From positions 1 through 6,424 of the forward strand of contig JAMCWS010000053.1 of assembly GCA_023480605.1 (NCBI GenBank): a DNA stretch of 6,424 nt, given 5' to 3'. Below, piece after piece: positions 1-6,183 of this stretch. A model generated the notes under the pieces. The model was not told the DNA's origin. It did no database searches and saw only the letters and a program-made list of their open reading frames with translations. Origin of the DNA: a bacterium (GTDB taxonomy: Bacteria > Sumerlaeota > Sumerlaeia > MVZB01). Within the stretch, counting starts at the first letter, position 1. Each line of letters starts with the position of its first letter. The position numbers and the translations under genes were made by a program.

Positions 1-105
1 GGCGCGAATGGCGGTTAGCAGGGCTTCCAGATCAAGGCGCTGGCGATCGGGATCAAGCGCAAGGGGGGGGCATCGTCGGTCATCCTGGGAGAGTGAATTA
101 GCCAT
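1..105 (-). CDS. Unidentified protein, N-terminal fragment
   Basis: An open frame begins at the ATG at 105-103 and runs off the left edge, giving 35 residues that begin MANSLSQDDRRCPPLALDPD and end in a stretch predicted to be helical (LDLEALLTAIRA). I do not recognise the family. The composition is protein-like (acidic/basic, leucine-rich), but no ribosome binding site precedes the ATG. The frame crosses a run of eight C (63-70 on the plus strand), a spot prone to length errors. The two other minus-strand frames through this tract stop within the segment, which mildly favours this one. It lies downstream of, and co-oriented with, the broken mannosidase, separated from it by the palindromic element. 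It could be a gene of that element or simply the next chromosomal gene. Confidence 0.35.
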   Translation of the reverse strand, partial: MANSLSQDDRRCPPLALDPDRQRLDLEALLTAIRA

Positions 106-147
106 GAAATGGCGCTATACATGACGACAGAAATCCTGAACAGCCTC

Positions 148-333
148 GTAGGGGGTTCCGGTGAATAGCCGTAGGTTTTACACTTACGGTTTCGAAGAAT
201 GTTGGTATCGATCCTGAAGGGGTCGCCCTAAAATCCACTAAAACGGGCAACCCCTTCAGGATTGTGCGTTTTTTTGCCTGCTTTCCCGTAGGTTAAAGCT
301 TACGGCTATTCATCGGGCTCCCCTTCGGGGAGC
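148..333. repeat. MITE-like nested inverted-repeat element
   Basis: The ends carry a perfect 12-base inverted repeat, TGAATAGCCGTA at 162-173 and its complement at 301-312. The similarity continues imperfectly outward (left 148-161, right about 313-326) and inward. Each arm also contains its own small hairpin: CCGTA/TACGG at 169-173/185-189 and at 286-290/301-305. The middle holds a long hairpin (211-262), and the right flank a perfect 7-bp hairpin with a TTC loop (317-333). No open frame fits inside, so this is a non-coding structured element, probably a miniature inverted-repeat transposable element or the remnant of insertion-sequence ends. The exact borders and any target-site duplication are unclear. 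It abuts the point where mannosidase homology stops. Confidence 0.55.
211..262. other. Long central hairpin of the palindromic element
   Basis: ATCCTGAAGGGGT (211-223) pairs perfectly with ACCCCTTCAGGAT (250-262). After one C/A mismatch, GCCC (225-228) pairs with GGGC (245-248). This gives about 17 paired bases around a 16-base A-rich loop. On the plus strand a run of seven T (269-275) follows six bases after the stem, so transcription in that direction could terminate here, although the gap is longer than in a typical intrinsic terminator. Its central place between the element's inverted arms suggests it is a structural part of that element. Confidence 0.6.
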
Positions 334-335
334 TT

Positions 336-1141
336 AACCTCGGCCACGGTCATCATCGCGTTGTAAGTGAAAAACCAGTGGTCGCATGGGGTGGTGATGT
401 AATGGGTCAACACCTCCGAGCCGTCGAGGCCGCGCCAGCGGAACGTGTCGTGCGGGAAGCGGCTGTACTGGTTCCAACTGACCTTGCTGGTGATGAAGTA
501 GTCGACACCCGCCAGGCGCAGGAGTTGGGGCAGGGCGCCGAGTAGCCGAAGACGTCGGGCAGCCAGAGCAGGCGACACTGGGTGGCGAAAGTACGCACGC
601 ATTTGTGGCGCGTCTGGGCGATCGGCCAGAGCCAGGCCAGATCGATGTGGGCGTGGCCGATCGAGACGACGCGCGGCCCCTCGGGGCAGCCGCCCAGCCA
701 GCGCATGGCCTCGTCGAAGGCGCACTGGGCCGAGGGAACCGAGTCGTAGAATGGCGTGGCGTCGGGCAGGGGGGCGCCGCCGGGCACGGCCGCCTCGATC
801 GTGTCGCGCAGATCGAGCCGGTGCAGGGCGGCGTCGATGGCTTCGAGGACGGGGAAGCATTCCGGGGCGTTTTCGCCCAGTTGGCGGGCTCGAAGGGATG
901 GTCGATCGCGTGGTTGCTGGGCGCCGCCCCACAGGCGCAGGCCGTCCAGTTCGCGCCACGGGGCGCCGCCGGCGGGTGCGTCGCCGGGGGGATCGTCGGC
1001 CAGGGGGTCGTCGAAACGAGCCTCGGCGGGATCCACGACCCAGACCTGCGCGGCCGGCCGGCTCTCGCGGGTCACTCGCCGGCCGATCAGCCGGATATAG
1101 CGGTCGAGTTTGTCGATCTGGAAGCGATGGATAACGTGCAT
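336..1141 (-). pseudogene. GH38 alpha-mannosidase, decayed N-terminal part
   Basis: Glycoside hydrolase family 38 enzymes remove alpha-mannose using a zinc ion. Reading starts at the ATG at 1141 (MHVIHRFQIDKLDRY), 48 bases after the sulfatase stop and without a clear ribosome binding site. The zinc-binding motif GHAHIDLAWLWP is present (HAHID at about 641-658). Near 575-580 the protein jumps from RTFATQ straight to CRLLWLPDVFGY. In the family about 90 residues lie between these, including the WVEPD-type segment with the nucleophile Asp. Near 537 one base is missing: the frame changes, and homology continues as LPQLLRLAGVDYF and FPHDTFRWRGLDGSEVLTHY. Homology ends at TYNAMMTVAEV (about 336), far short of the roughly 800-1,000 residues of the family. 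The last residues (KLPEGEPDE) and the stop at 306-308 come from the adjoining palindromic element. The segment between WGG (about 925) and FPVLEA (about 855) also looks shortened. The product is almost certainly inactive. Confidence 0.85.
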
Positions 1142-1189
1142 GGTAGATATACTTGGTAATGCATTTGTTGTTTACTGGAAAACAAAAGA

Positions 1190-2659
1190 TTATTTGAATT
1201 CGTAGGGATGCCGCTTTTTCAATTCCTCCACCGCCCAGCCACGGCCGGTGGCTTCGAGGCGCTTGACGTAAGCGGGTAAAAATCCCTTCGTGTGGAACGG
1301 GCCGCCCTCGCGAATGACCGTCCACAGCGGATCGACGTCGTAGGGCATCGTTTTCATCATGTCGTCGTGCCACTGGTTGAGCCGGTAGACCCCTTCGAGG
1401 CACAAGTCGCGACGCTCGGTGGCCAGATTGTGCTGCTCATGCGGATCATCCTTGAGATTGAAAAGCATTTCGTCCGGGAAGAGATGATAGCCGTCGTGGT
1501 AGGTGCGCATGTAGAGCCAGTCGCCCCAGCGCACCGAGCGCTGGCAGACGTGGGCGCACTGGCTGATGACGAGGTTCTCATGGCCGCAATCCGGGTCGCC
1601 TCCGGGGCGGATGGCGGCGGCGTAGCTCTTGCCGTCCCAGCCGGGCATGGCCGGCTTGCCCAGCAGTTCGGCGAGCGTCGGCAGCAGATCGAGGTTGTAG
1701 TGCAGCCCCTGGCCGGCGTATCTCTTGCGGCCGCCCGGCCAGCGGACGATCATCGGGATGCGGCAGGTGCCGTGGTCGGCCGTGGCGTGTTCGCCGTAGA
1801 TGGCCAGTTCGCCCTGGTTCTCGCCATGGTCCGAAGTGATGATGATCGCCAGGTCGTCCATGACTCCCTTCTTCTCCAGGGCTTTGAAGATCCGGCCGAT
1901 ATGGCCGTCCATGTAGGCGATGCCGCAATCGTAGCCGTCGATCATCCGGCGCAGGCCGTCCATGTCGAGGATTTCGCCGGGATGACGCGGGTATTTAGGG
2001 TCCGGATTGCTGTGATACATCTGGATTTCGCGGGCCGTGTGCGGACCGACGGCCTTGACGTGCTCCGCCACGACCTCGGGCGTGAGCCAGCCGGGCAGCG
2101 GGTCGTTCTGGAAGGGGTTGCCGAAATCGGCCGGGGCGCGGTACGGGGTGTGCGGATCCCAGTAGTTGATGTGCAGAAGCCAGTTGTCCTGGGTGGCGTT
2201 GCGCTCGATCCAGTCCAGGGCTACGGGGGTGACTTCCTCGGCCGATTCCATGCCGCCACGGCCCGTGTTATAGGTTTCGACGCAACCGGCAGTGAACCAC
2301 CAGGCGCTGTGGCGCTCGGCGAAGGGGCTGACGGAGACTGTCCGCAATCCGGCTTGTTTGGCCAGCCAGTAGAACAATTGTTGATGGTTAAGGAAGCTGT
2401 GGAAGCCGCGGCGCGGTCCCTCCAGGCGCAGGTCGGCGGTCGTGCCGCCGTGGCCGACGACGCCGGTGTGAATGCCGAACCGGCCCGTTATCAGCGCGGC
2501 GCGCGAAGGCAGGCAGGGCGCGTCGGGGCAATAGTAGTTGTCGAACCGGACGCCGTCGGCGGCCACCAGATCGATGTTGGGCGAGGTGTTGCGGTGATAG
2601 CCGTAGCACCCCAGGTGATCGGCCCGCAAAGTGTCAAGATCGAGAAATAAAATACGCAT
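1190..2659 (-). CDS. Sulfatase (type I, formylglycine-dependent)
   Basis: This 489-residue protein is an alkaline-phosphatase-fold sulfatase that hydrolyses sulfate esters. The N-terminus FLDLDTLRADHLGCYGY carries the metal-binding Asp. C49-L-P-S-R53 is the CxPSR signature whose Cys is converted to formylglycine by a maturase encoded elsewhere. NYWDPHTPY (165-173) and SDHGE (276-280, with D277 and H278) supply further active-site residues, and LFNLKDDPHEQHNLA (399-413) is the usual C-terminal sulfatase motif. Length is normal and no lesion is visible. An in-frame ATG lies 24 bases upstream, but the ATG at 2659 is preferred because AGGAG sits 7 bases before it and the protein then starts directly with the family's first beta strand. 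No signal peptide is visible, so it probably acts in the cytoplasm on imported sulfated sugars. Substrate cannot be told from the sequence; the neighbouring mannosidase hints at a sulfated mannose-containing glycan. Confidence 0.93.
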   Translation of the reverse strand: MRILFLDLDTLRADHLGCYGYHRNTSPNIDLVAADGVRFDNYYCPDAPCLPSRAALITGRFGIHTGVVGHGGTTADLRLEGPRRGFHSFLNHQQLFYWLAKQAGLRTVSVSPFAERHSAWWFTAGCVETYNTGRGGMESAEEVTPVALDWIERNATQDNWLLHINYWDPHTPYRAPADFGNPFQNDPLPGWLTPEVVAEHVKAVGPHTAREIQMYHSNPDPKYPRHPGEILDMDGLRRMIDGYDCGIAYMDGHIGRIFKALEKKGVMDDLAIIITSDHGENQGELAIYGEHATADHGTCRIPMIVRWPGGRKRYAGQGLHYNLDLLPTLAELLGKPAMPGWDGKSYAAAIRPGGDPDCGHENLVISQCAHVCQRSVRWGDWLYMRTYHDGYHLFPDEMLFNLKDDPHEQHNLATERRDLCLEGVYRLNQWHDDMMKTMPYDVDPLWTVIREGGPFHTKGFLPAYVKRLEATGRGWAVEELKKRHPYEFK

Positions 2660-2666
2660 ATTGTGA

Positions 2667-2671
2667 CTCCT
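2667..2671 (-). promoter_or_regulatory. Ribosome binding site of the sulfatase
   Basis: AGGAG on the minus strand, 7 bases before the ATG at 2659. It decides in favour of this start over the in-frame ATG at 2683, which would place the site inside the coding sequence. Confidence 0.8.
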
Positions 2672-2683
2672 GATCGAGATCAA

Positions 2684-2868
2684 TTATTTTCGTTATCGTT
2701 ATCATAATCGTGCTCGAAATCGGATTTGGCTCATTTCGTGATCGTGATCATAATCGTAATCGTAGTCGTTGTTTTCTTTTCGTCGTTTCCCATATCGGAT
2801 TTCGACACATAAAGACATCCGATCACGATCACGATTCCGATCACGATCACGAAAAGATCCGATCACGG
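2684..2868. repeat. GATCGT/AATCGT short-repeat spacer with inverted copies
   Basis: The spacer between dehydrogenase and sulfatase (226 bases, markedly richer in A+T than its flanks) is built from six-base units such as CGTTAT, CGTGAT and CGTAAT on the left (2689-2769) and their complements (GATCAC) on the right (2819-2868). TTTCGTGATCGTGATC at 2734-2749 is the perfect complement of 2839-2854, a 16-bp stem around an 89-base loop. CCGATCACG occurs three times (2819, 2837, 2859), and CCGATCACGATCACGA twice with an 18-base period. ATCGGATTT is repeated at 2719 and 2794. No spacers or unit spacing of CRISPR type are seen. It may be a simple-sequence expansion or a structured untranslated leader of the sulfatase; no convincing promoter boxes are visible. 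Confidence 0.7.
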
Positions 2869-2885
2869 ACCAGTATTCCTAATCC

Positions 2886-4160
2886 CTACGGCTCCATCAA
2901 TTTCCGCCTCGCCTCCCAGACCAGGCGCAGGCATGCCCCTTGGAGCGCGTCGGCGGGTTGGCCGGTCCAGAGTTCGGAGAAGATGTCGTGGACGTGCTGC
3001 GGTGTCAGGTCGGCCGGGCGCGTCGGGCAAGCGGTCTGGAGCGGTTCGCGCGAGAGGATGAGGTGATGCAAGGCGGCCGCCGCGGCCTGGGCCATCCCCT
3101 GGGGGACGATCTCGTGTTCCAGCGCCAGGCGCATTGTGCCGAAAATCCGGTCGCTCCAGCCCAGCTTGCGCCGCGGATCGCGGCAGACGCGGGCCACCTC
3201 GTCGTTGAGGTAGGGATTGGTCATGCGGTCGAGCAGGTCCAACGCATAGGCGCGGAATCCCTCGGGGGTAAACAGCGGATCGCCCAGGCTCCCGTATTTA
3301 TCGACCAGAGCGGCGCCGCACTCGCCCACGAACACCCGCTCGGCCAGCGCCATCAGCGCCGCGTCGCCACGCGCCTCGGCGATCTGGCGATAGCCCTTGA
3401 GCCAGGCCATGTAGCCCAGCAGCGCGTGCGGCTGGCCGGGGTGCGATAGCTTGGCTTCCTCGAAGGGGAGCAGGTCGTCTTTCTCGATGAAACTTGCCAG
3501 CCCCCGCCGCACCCCGGCCAGCCGCACGCGCGAGACCAGGATGCGGTTGAACTCCTCGACCAGCACCGCCTTGACGGAGCCGGGCACCTGCGGCGCCAGT
3601 CCCAGGCGGGCGATCGTCTCGGGCGACTGGATGACGCCGCTCATCTTGCCGATCACGGTGTCGAGAGCCTGGAAATTGGCAAGGCGCCCCTCCGGCGCGT
3701 GTTCACGGATCGCGGCGGTCAGGATCGCGGCGGCGTGGTTGTGGTTCTCGGCGGCGTAGAGGATCTGCGGCCGCGCGGGGTTGAGTCCCTCGGCCAGCAG
3801 GCGGGCGATCGAGCAGTCGCCGCCGGCGCCGTAGACGGCCACGCTGGGGACGGCGGTGGCCATTTCGTCGGCTTCTCCGATGGCCTCGACGATGGCGCGG
3901 CGGTCGGCCGGATCCTGGGGCCGCAACACCCTGATGCCGCCCAGGATTGCCCGGCGCACGCCCTCGCGCCCGGCGATGTTGATGGTCAGAGAATTGTTGT
4001 TGCGCCGGACGGCTTCGACCAGTTCCGGATCGATCTCGACGACCGTATACGCGCCGCCGGCCTCCGGCGAGCCGAAATTGCCCGACTGGATCGCTTCATA
4101 GAGCATGAGGCCGGTCTGAATCGGTCCCAGGCCGAAACCGAGAAACTTTTTTTTCGTCAT
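2886..4160 (-). CDS. Mannitol-dehydrogenase-family polyol(-phosphate) dehydrogenase
   Basis: This 424-residue protein belongs to the long-chain polyol dehydrogenase family (mannitol-1-phosphate 5-dehydrogenase and mannitol 2-dehydrogenase), which interconverts sugar alcohols or their phosphates and ketoses with NAD(P). The N-terminus has a Rossmann loop, GFGLGPIQTG (8-17). IGKMSGVI (170-177) and the C-terminal block TNPYLNDEVARVCRDPRRKLG (314-334) are typical of the MtlD branch. The catalytic helix reads K237-LSHPGQP-H245: Lys and His are in place, but the usual Asn (K-x4-N-x2-H) is replaced by Gly242. The start is the ATG at 4160, which overlaps the kinase stop by ATGA, indicating translational coupling; only a weak AAGG precedes it. 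Length is normal and the frame intact. It probably oxidises the kinase's product or substrate. The exact polyol is unknown, so no gene symbol is given. Confidence 0.85.
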   Translation of the reverse strand: MTKKKFLGFGLGPIQTGLMLYEAIQSGNFGSPEAGGAYTVVEIDPELVEAVRRNNNSLTINIAGREGVRRAILGGIRVLRPQDPADRRAIVEAIGEADEMATAVPSVAVYGAGGDCSIARLLAEGLNPARPQILYAAENHNHAAAILTAAIREHAPEGRLANFQALDTVIGKMSGVIQSPETIARLGLAPQVPGSVKAVLVEEFNRILVSRVRLAGVRRGLASFIEKDDLLPFEEAKLSHPGQPHALLGYMAWLKGYRQIAEARGDAALMALAERVFVGECGAALVDKYGSLGDPLFTPEGFRAYALDLLDRMTNPYLNDEVARVCRDPRRKLGWSDRIFGTMRLALEHEIVPQGMAQAAAAALHHLILSREPLQTACPTRPADLTPQHVHDIFSELWTGQPADALQGACLRLVWEARRKLMEP

Positions 4161-5668
4161 GATGCCTTGCTGCCCAGCCCCGGCGGCTGGGATTTCGTGG
4201 ATTCCACTCCGCGCAGAAAATCGCGCATGAGGGGCCAGATTTGCTGGTAGCGTTCGAAATGGTTCTGGTAGGCCGCATGGCGGGCCGGGACGGGCTCGAA
4301 GACGCGCCGGGTCTTGACGATCGCCGCCACGGCGTCGCCATACGAACGGTAGACGCCGCAACTCGTGCCGGCGATCATCGCCGCCCCCAGGATGCCGGCC
4401 TCGGTGATCCGAAGCTGGGTGAAGGGCCGGCCGAGGATGTCGGCGCTGAGCTGGAGCCAGGCCGGCGACTTGCTGCCCCCGCCGGCGGCGCGGTAGTCGG
4501 TGATGACGATGCCCGTCTCGGGCAGCGAGTCGGTCAATGCGCGCAAGTAAAACGTCGCCCCCTCGAGGATGCCCTTGAGGACGGCGCCGCGCGGCGTGTC
4601 GGCGTGCAGCCCGGCGATCATGCCGCACGAATCCGAGACGAACTCAGGCGGGCCGGTGGCGATGAAATGCGGCAGCACGAACACGCCGCTGGGGCCGGCG
4701 GGCAATTCGGTCAGCAACTGCTCGTAAATGTCGCGGCCGGCCTCGCGCGCCAGGCGGGCGTCGGCGGCGGCGAAGGTGTCGCGATACCACTTGAGCAGCG
4801 CGCCCCCCTGGTTGTAGATGAAACTGACGTAGCGGCCGGGGACGGCGTGGTGTTCGGTGTTGAGGCCGCGCGCCATCATCATCGCCGCCTCGGGGCGGCG
4901 GGTGAAGATCGGCACGATGCAGATGTAGGTGCCGAAACCGATCATCGCCGGCCCCGGATCGATCACGCCGCAGCCGACGGCGTTGACGCACTGGTCGTGG
5001 GCGCCCGTAACGACGGCGACGCCGGGAGGCAGACCCAGTTCGGCGGCCATTTCGGCCGAGACCGTGCCGACCGTCGTGCCCGAGGGGGCCGAGGCCGGAA
5101 GCTTGTCGGCGTCGAGCCCGCCCAGGCGCAGGATTTCATCGGACCAGGCTTCGCGGTCGACATCGTGGCACATGATGCGGTCGGCCAGCGAATGGTCGAC
5201 CACCGGATCTCCGCCCAGCATCGTGCCGACGAAGCAGTTCCAGGGCAGGAATTTCCACGTTTTCTCGTAAAGCTCGGGTTGGTGCTCGCGGATCCACATC
5301 AGCTTGAGGACGCCGAAGCAATAACCGGGGCTGTTACCGGTGATCCGGTAGATCCGCTCGGCGCCCAGCGCGCGCTCGAGTCCGGGCAGGTATTCCTCGC
5401 CGCGGGCGTCGAAGTTAAGCAGCGAGGGGCCGAGGATCCGCCGGTCGCGGCTCACGGGCACGACAGCCTCGCCCAGCGACGACGTGGCCAGCGCCTTGAC
5501 CGGATCCCCGGGGGCGGCCTCGCGCGCGGCGGCCACCACGTGGGTGATCATGCGCTTCACGAGCCGCCAGACCTCGGCCGCATCGAGCTGGGCCCAGCCG
5601 GGCTGGGGCGACTCGACCGGATATTCCTCGTAGGCGAACGAGAGCTGGCGGCCGTCCTCGGTCACGAG
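4157..5668 (-). CDS. FGGY-family carbohydrate kinase, 5' end lost
   Basis: FGGY kinases (xylulokinase, gluconokinase and glycerol kinase relatives) phosphorylate sugars or polyols with ATP. Homology runs from LVTEDGRQLSFAYEEYPVES (5668 downward) to the stop at 4159-4157, about 500 residues. Recognisable parts are PGWAQLDAAEVW, the catalytic Asp in TGAHDQCVNAVGCG (Asp codon 4996-4994), GFGTYICIVPIF, and in the C-terminal domain AGGGSKSPAWLQLSADILGRP with EAGILGAAMIAG. The first roughly 20 residues, with the DxGT-type phosphate-binding loop, are missing. At about 5651-5668 the sequence switches to an inverted peptidase gene. The minus-strand frame stays open to 6226, but that extension (for example PGLRVSEEELLVGREP) is antisense to the peptidase and not kinase. 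With the loop gone, the product as it stands is probably inactive. The stop overlaps the dehydrogenase start, so the two genes form an operon. Closest to xylulokinase-like enzymes; substrate not determinable. Confidence 0.88.
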   Translation of the reverse strand, partial: LVTEDGRQLSFAYEEYPVESPQPGWAQLDAAEVWRLVKRMITHVVAAAREAAPGDPVKALATSSLGEAVVPVSRDRRILGPSLLNFDARGEEYLPGLERALGAERIYRITGNSPGYCFGVLKLMWIREHQPELYEKTWKFLPWNCFVGTMLGGDPVVDHSLADRIMCHDVDREAWSDEILRLGGLDADKLPASAPSGTTVGTVSAEMAAELGLPPGVAVVTGAHDQCVNAVGCGVIDPGPAMIGFGTYICIVPIFTRRPEAAMMMARGLNTEHHAVPGRYVSFIYNQGGALLKWYRDTFAAADARLAREAGRDIYEQLLTELPAGPSGVFVLPHFIATGPPEFVSDSCGMIAGLHADTPRGAVLKGILEGATFYLRALTDSLPETGIVITDYRAAGGGSKSPAWLQLSADILGRPFTQLRITEAGILGAAMIAGTSCGVYRSYGDAVAAIVKTRRVFEPVPARHAAYQNHFERYQQIWPLMRDFLRGVESTKSQPPGLGSKAS

Positions 5669-6154
5669 CTGACCCACGGCTTCGACGACGAAGGGCGCAA
5701 GTTCGACGCCAAGGGCAACCTGACCGACTGGTGGTCGAAGTCGGTCTCCGACGAGTTCGACCGTCGCGCCGCGTGCGTGGTGAAGCAGTACTCGGCCTAC
5801 CCGGTCACTGACGACGTCAAGCTCGACGGCAAGCTGACGCTGGGTGAGAACATCGCCGACCTGGGCGGCCTCTCGCTGGCCTACGGGGCCTACCGGGCCT
5901 CGCGCGCCGGCAAGCCCGAGGAGGCGCCGGTGGGCGGGTTCACGGCCGACCAGCAGTTCTTCCTCGCTCACGCGCAGGCCTGGTGCGCCCAGATCCGGCC
6001 GGAGAACGCCCGGCTCCGCGCCGTCACCGACCCGCATTCGTCGGCCCGGTGGCGCGTCAACGGCCCGCTCTCCAACCTCGGCGAGTTCGCGGCGGCCTTC
6101 CAGTGCCGCGCCGGCGCGCCGATGGTCCGGGCCGAGCGCTGCGACATCTGGTAG
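5651..6154 (+). CDS. M13-family zinc metallopeptidase (neprilysin/PepO-like), C-terminal fragment
   Basis: M13 endopeptidases are zinc proteases, usually secreted or membrane-anchored, of about 680 residues; here only the last 167 or so remain. The reading starts in VLGHELTHGFDDEGRKFD, with HExxH zinc ligands at 5663-5665 and 5675-5677 and the catalytic Glu at 5666-5668. GENIADLGG carries the third ligand Glu (5846-5848) and the partner Asp (5858-5860). FFLAHAQAWC, TDPHSSARWRVNGPLSN (substrate-binding His and Arg) and the terminal CDIW before the TAG stop are all family hallmarks. The catalytic C-terminal part is intact, but everything before HELTH is replaced by the inverted kinase gene. An open frame continues leftward to 4241, but that part is antisense to the kinase. 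The Cys-rich C-terminus recalls Acidobacteriota or Myxococcota members, a weak impression only. Confidence 0.9.
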   Translation, partial: AVLGHELTHGFDDEGRKFDAKGNLTDWWSKSVSDEFDRRAACVVKQYSAYPVTDDVKLDGKLTLGENIADLGGLSLAYGAYRASRAGKPEEAPVGGFTADQQFFLAHAQAWCAQIRPENARLRAVTDPHSSARWRVNGPLSNLGEFAAAFQCRAGAPMVRAERCDIW

Positions 6155-6171
6155 TCCGGTCCCCGGCTGGC

Positions 6172-6183
6172 GGCCTTCAGGCC
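6172..6183. terminator. Possible small hairpin between convergent genes
   Basis: GGCCT-TC-AGGCC forms a short GC-rich palindrome overlapping the stop codon of the CYTH gene and lying 17 bases beyond the peptidase stop. It could slow polymerase from both sides, but the stem is only 4-5 bp and there is no T-run, so the call is weak. Confidence 0.2.

Noticed and set aside
317..333. Intrinsic terminator after the mannosidase
   Set aside because: The 7-bp hairpin is good but no T-run follows on either strand; better explained as part of the palindromic element.
605..1159. Plus-strand frames opposite the mannosidase (605-1159, 751-1134, 756-1100)
   Set aside because: They are antisense to recognisable GH38 motifs and carry no domain of their own.
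1142..1189. Promoter or terminator between sulfatase and mannosidase
   Set aside because: The 48-base spacer is A+T-rich but shows no hairpin and no convincing promoter boxes.
1292..2650. Plus-strand frame of 452 codons opposite the sulfatase
   Set aside because: Exact shadow of the sulfatase gene, composition dominated by Val/Ala/Gly/Asp, no recognisable domain.
2660..2683. Upstream sulfatase start at 2683
   Set aside because: It would put the AGGAG site inside the coding sequence and add residues (MISIRSHN) not typical before the first beta strand.
2819..2868. CRISPR-like array
   Set aside because: Units are only 9-18 bases, adjacent or irregularly spaced, with no unique spacers of about 30 bases and no cas genes.
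2710..3066. Plus-strand frame of 118 codons with His-Asp and Arg-Asp/Asn repeats
   Set aside because: The repetitive part is a translation of the GATCGT-type DNA repeats and the remainder is antisense to the end of the dehydrogenase gene; no ribosome binding site.
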